8,308 bases of DNA from CAUZRD01 sp963582255 (GTDB taxonomy: Bacteria > Pseudomonadota > Alphaproteobacteria > Rhizobiales > TMED25). Below are positions 6,964 to 8,308 of the stretch, piece after piece (positions within the stretch are counted from its first letter, which is position 1; every line of letters begins with the position of its first letter). Under the pieces are notes generated by a model that made no database searches, had not been told where the DNA came from, and was given only the letters and a program-made list of their open reading frames with translations. The translations under genes were made by a program, and so were the position numbers. The stretch is from NCBI GenBank assembly GCA_963582255.1, contig CAUZRD010000089.1, positions 1-8,308 on the forward strand, read 5' to 3'.

Positions 6964-7962
6964 TTATTTTGTCGCTGCTGCAACAAATTTCGCGGTGAAT
7001 TCCTTACCGGAAATCTCGCCAATTTTGTCAGCGATCGGCCCGGAAGCAGATTTGAATGCTTCAGAGTCGATATCGTTGAATTTGACGTTCGGTGCCAATT
7101 CGCGAATTTCCTTTTCGAGGTTTCTGTCGTTGTCCGCACCGTACTGACGGCTTTTCAGTGCCGCCGTCCGCGCAGCTTTGTGAATTTGCTCCTTCTGGAG
7201 CGGCGTCAATGAATTATAGCGTTTTAAGTTCATCACGAAGGTGATCGGCGTATAGACATGCCGCGATTTCGAAATGTACTTTTGCACCTCAAACCATGAA
7301 TTTTTGCGAATGTTGCCAAAGGGGTTTTCCTGACCATCAATTACTTTTTGCTGCAGGGCCAGATAGATTTCGCCCATGTTCATTTTGATGGGTGATGCAC
7401 CGAGCATCTTGAACGACAATATCCGGGTCTTGCTACCGGGTGTCCGGAGTTTGATACCTTTCAAATCTGCGGGCTTGAATATTGGGCGCACATTATTCGT
7501 GATATGGCGAAAACCAATTTCGCCGTATCCAAGAACTTTCAATCCCGCGGCTTTCTGGAACGAGGCATCCAGTTCGTCGCCAATTGGGCCATCCAGAACG
7601 GCGGAGACTTTTTCACGGCTGGAAAACAGGAACGGAATGTCGAAAACCGCGAACTTGGAATCAAGTTGTACGGCATCAGAACCGATGGGAATAACATCCA
7701 ATTGTCCCGTGCGGACTTGCTGCATATGTACGATTTCATCGCCAAGCGTACCGCTATCAAAATATTCAATCGCGACGTCGTCACCCATTTCAATTTTTAA
7801 GGCGTCGCGGAACGACACCAGCATATGCTGCGTCGATGCGCCCGGCGTGCTCTCGACGGACATCCGCAATTTGAGTGGCTCGGCTTGCACCGATGTCGAT
7901 GCCAATATTGCAATGGAAAAAGCGGCTGCCATTCCACCGACGTTTTTTCTAAAATTGCTCAT
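6964..7962 (-). CDS. dctP: TRAP transporter periplasmic solute-binding protein, DctP type
   Basis: The substrate-capturing subunit, exported to the periplasm, which delivers ligand to DctQM. At 332 residues it has the usual length. The N-terminus is a signal peptide: basic NFRK, a hydrophobic stretch at ~10-22, and likely cleavage after VQA at 27. Family motifs are GFRHITNNVRPI (150-161), PADLKGIKLRTPGS (164-177) with R173, the position that usually binds the ligand carboxylate, GEIYLALQQKVIDGQENP (197-214), and a C-terminal helical region. The start is ATG 7962 because GAGGA (7972-7968) lies five bases upstream; an in-frame GTG four codons earlier (7974) overlaps that site and is less likely. 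The ligand is probably a carboxylic or sugar acid, by family; it cannot be fixed from sequence. It is the first gene of the dctPQM, isomerase-like, MFS unit. Confidence 0.94.
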   Translation of the reverse strand: MSNFRKNVGGMAAAFSIAILASTSVQAEPLKLRMSVESTPGASTQHMLVSFRDALKIEMGDDVAIEYFDSGTLGDEIVHMQQVRTGQLDVIPIGSDAVQLDSKFAVFDIPFLFSSREKVSAVLDGPIGDELDASFQKAAGLKVLGYGEIGFRHITNNVRPIFKPADLKGIKLRTPGSKTRILSFKMLGASPIKMNMGEIYLALQQKVIDGQENPFGNIRKNSWFEVQKYISKSRHVYTPITFVMNLKRYNSLTPLQKEQIHKAARTAALKSRQYGADNDRNLEKEIRELAPNVKFNDIDSEAFKSASGPIADKIGEISGKEFTAKFVAAATK

Positions 7963-8070
7963 TTGATTCCTCACAGTTTAAAACTTGTTACACCCAGCAC
8001 CACAGCCTTAGTATCAGCTACAGGCGACCATACTTCCGTCTAGTTGCATTTTATTATTATTATTTTATTA

Positions 8071-8099
8071 ATTACAACCCATAAGCGATTTTAAAACAA
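8071..8099 (-). promoter_or_regulatory. Candidate promoter of the dctPQM operon
   Basis: On the minus strand TTGTTT (8099-8094) and TGTAAT (8076-8071) are separated by exactly 17 bases, with 3 of 6 and 5 of 6 matches to the sigma-70 consensus. An AT-rich run of TTA repeats (8047-8075 on the plus strand) overlaps and follows the -10. Transcription would start near 8064 and give a leader of about 100 bases before dctP. TTTAAAAC occurs both at 7977-7984 and at 8090-8097, and AACAAGT (8095-8101) is the reverse complement of ACTTGTT (7983-7989), so paired regulator sites are possible. No confident operator could be assigned. Confidence 0.35.
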
Positions 8100-8140
8100 G
8101 TGAATTACATTCATTAATCTTGTGCCAATTCTTCTATTGT

Positions 8141-8308
8141 TTACCGGTGCGCTAAAATCAGGTGAGCTGAGGTGGGTAGCACAACACCGTTCGCCGTTAC
8201 GTAACCCGCCAAGGTATTTTGCACATCCTTGATGAACGCGCCATGGTCCTCCGGCGACAGCTGCGCGATAGCATGGCGGGTGGCCGGTGCCCCGGCAGCA
8301 ACCCCGTT
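8141..8308 (-). CDS. C-terminal end of probable SAM-dependent methyltransferase, cut by window edge
   Basis: An open frame runs from the right edge to a TAA at 8143-8141 and gives 55 residues, including HAIAQLSPEDHGAF, then DVQNTLAGYVTANGVVLPTS and a final AHLILAHR. The ending L..YVT..GVVLP.S..LILA.R is the usual close of class I SAM-dependent methyltransferases of the small-molecule type, where the last beta strand carries VVLP. The SAM-binding motifs would be outside the window, so activity cannot be judged. It is on the same strand as dctP, 178 bases upstream, with no clear terminator between, so read-through into the transporter operon is possible. A lipocalin-like or other short C-terminus cannot be fully excluded. 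Confidence 0.6.
   Translation of the reverse strand, partial: NGVAAGAPATRHAIAQLSPEDHGAFIKDVQNTLAGYVTANGVVLPTSAHLILAHR

Noticed and set aside
6710..7147. A 145-codon plus-strand open frame spanning the dctQ start and dctP end
   Set aside because: It is antisense to two well-supported TRAP genes and the hairpin between them, and its sequence resembles no protein family I recognise.
8006..8032. AGTAT...ATACT inverted repeat in the dctP leader as a riboswitch
   Set aside because: The stem is only five base pairs with a 15-base loop and no conserved riboswitch core was visible.
8110..8135. A TTGGCAC start on the minus strand upstream of dctP that looks like the -24 part of a sigma-54 promoter
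   Set aside because: The matching -12 element should read TTGC but the sequence there is TAAT, so the sigma-54 pattern fails.
8196..8205. Perfect 10-bp palindrome GTTACGTAAC
   Set aside because: It lies inside the methyltransferase coding end, is short enough to be chance and has no partner copies in the window.

Overview
The window looks like the chromosome of a proteobacterium, most likely a marine or soil alphaproteobacterium. This is inferred from a Gram-negative TRAP transporter operon of the DctP-DctQ-DctM type, the style of its proteins and a mid-range G+C content; no rRNA, tRNA or species marker is present to confirm it. By eye, the left part (about 1-2340) is more AT-rich than the MFS gene to its right.

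Layout, left to right. Positions 3-2162 (+) hold the 3' part of a large superfamily 2 helicase whose reading frame is still open at the left edge. It has Walker A and B motifs, a four-cysteine cluster placed as in iron-sulfur helicases of the DinG/XPD group, and a QxxGRxRG motif VI. A nested 55-bp inverted repeat lies inside its 3' part. A 175-bp AT-rich spacer (2163-2337) separates it from convergent genes; it carries a Fur-box-like 7-1-7 palindrome and a 10-bp-period repeat, but no gene that I recognise. Positions 2338-2589 (-) encode only the last ~80 residues of a type I restriction HsdR subunit, so this is a remnant. It is joined almost exactly at the stop codon of the next gene.

Positions 2577-7962 are all on the minus strand and read as one unit, transcribed right to left: dctP (periplasmic binding protein), a stem-loop, dctQ and dctM (membrane subunits overlapping by ATGA), a sugar-isomerase-like TIM-barrel protein, and an MFS exporter with a 58-residue tail rich in histidine. 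A candidate promoter lies upstream of dctP. The right edge (8141-8308, -) carries the last 55 codons of a probable SAM-dependent methyltransferase.

How they may work together: DctPQM would import an organic acid, probably a sugar acid or related carboxylate, using the sodium or proton gradient, and the TIM-barrel protein could process it. The MFS protein may export a metal or a metal-chelated compound. The left part, with its helicase and broken restriction gene, looks like the edge of a horizontally acquired or defence-type region abutting this catabolic operon. I see no complete, clearly new system; the best leads are the nested palindrome, the orphan Fur-like site and the HsdR/MFS junction.
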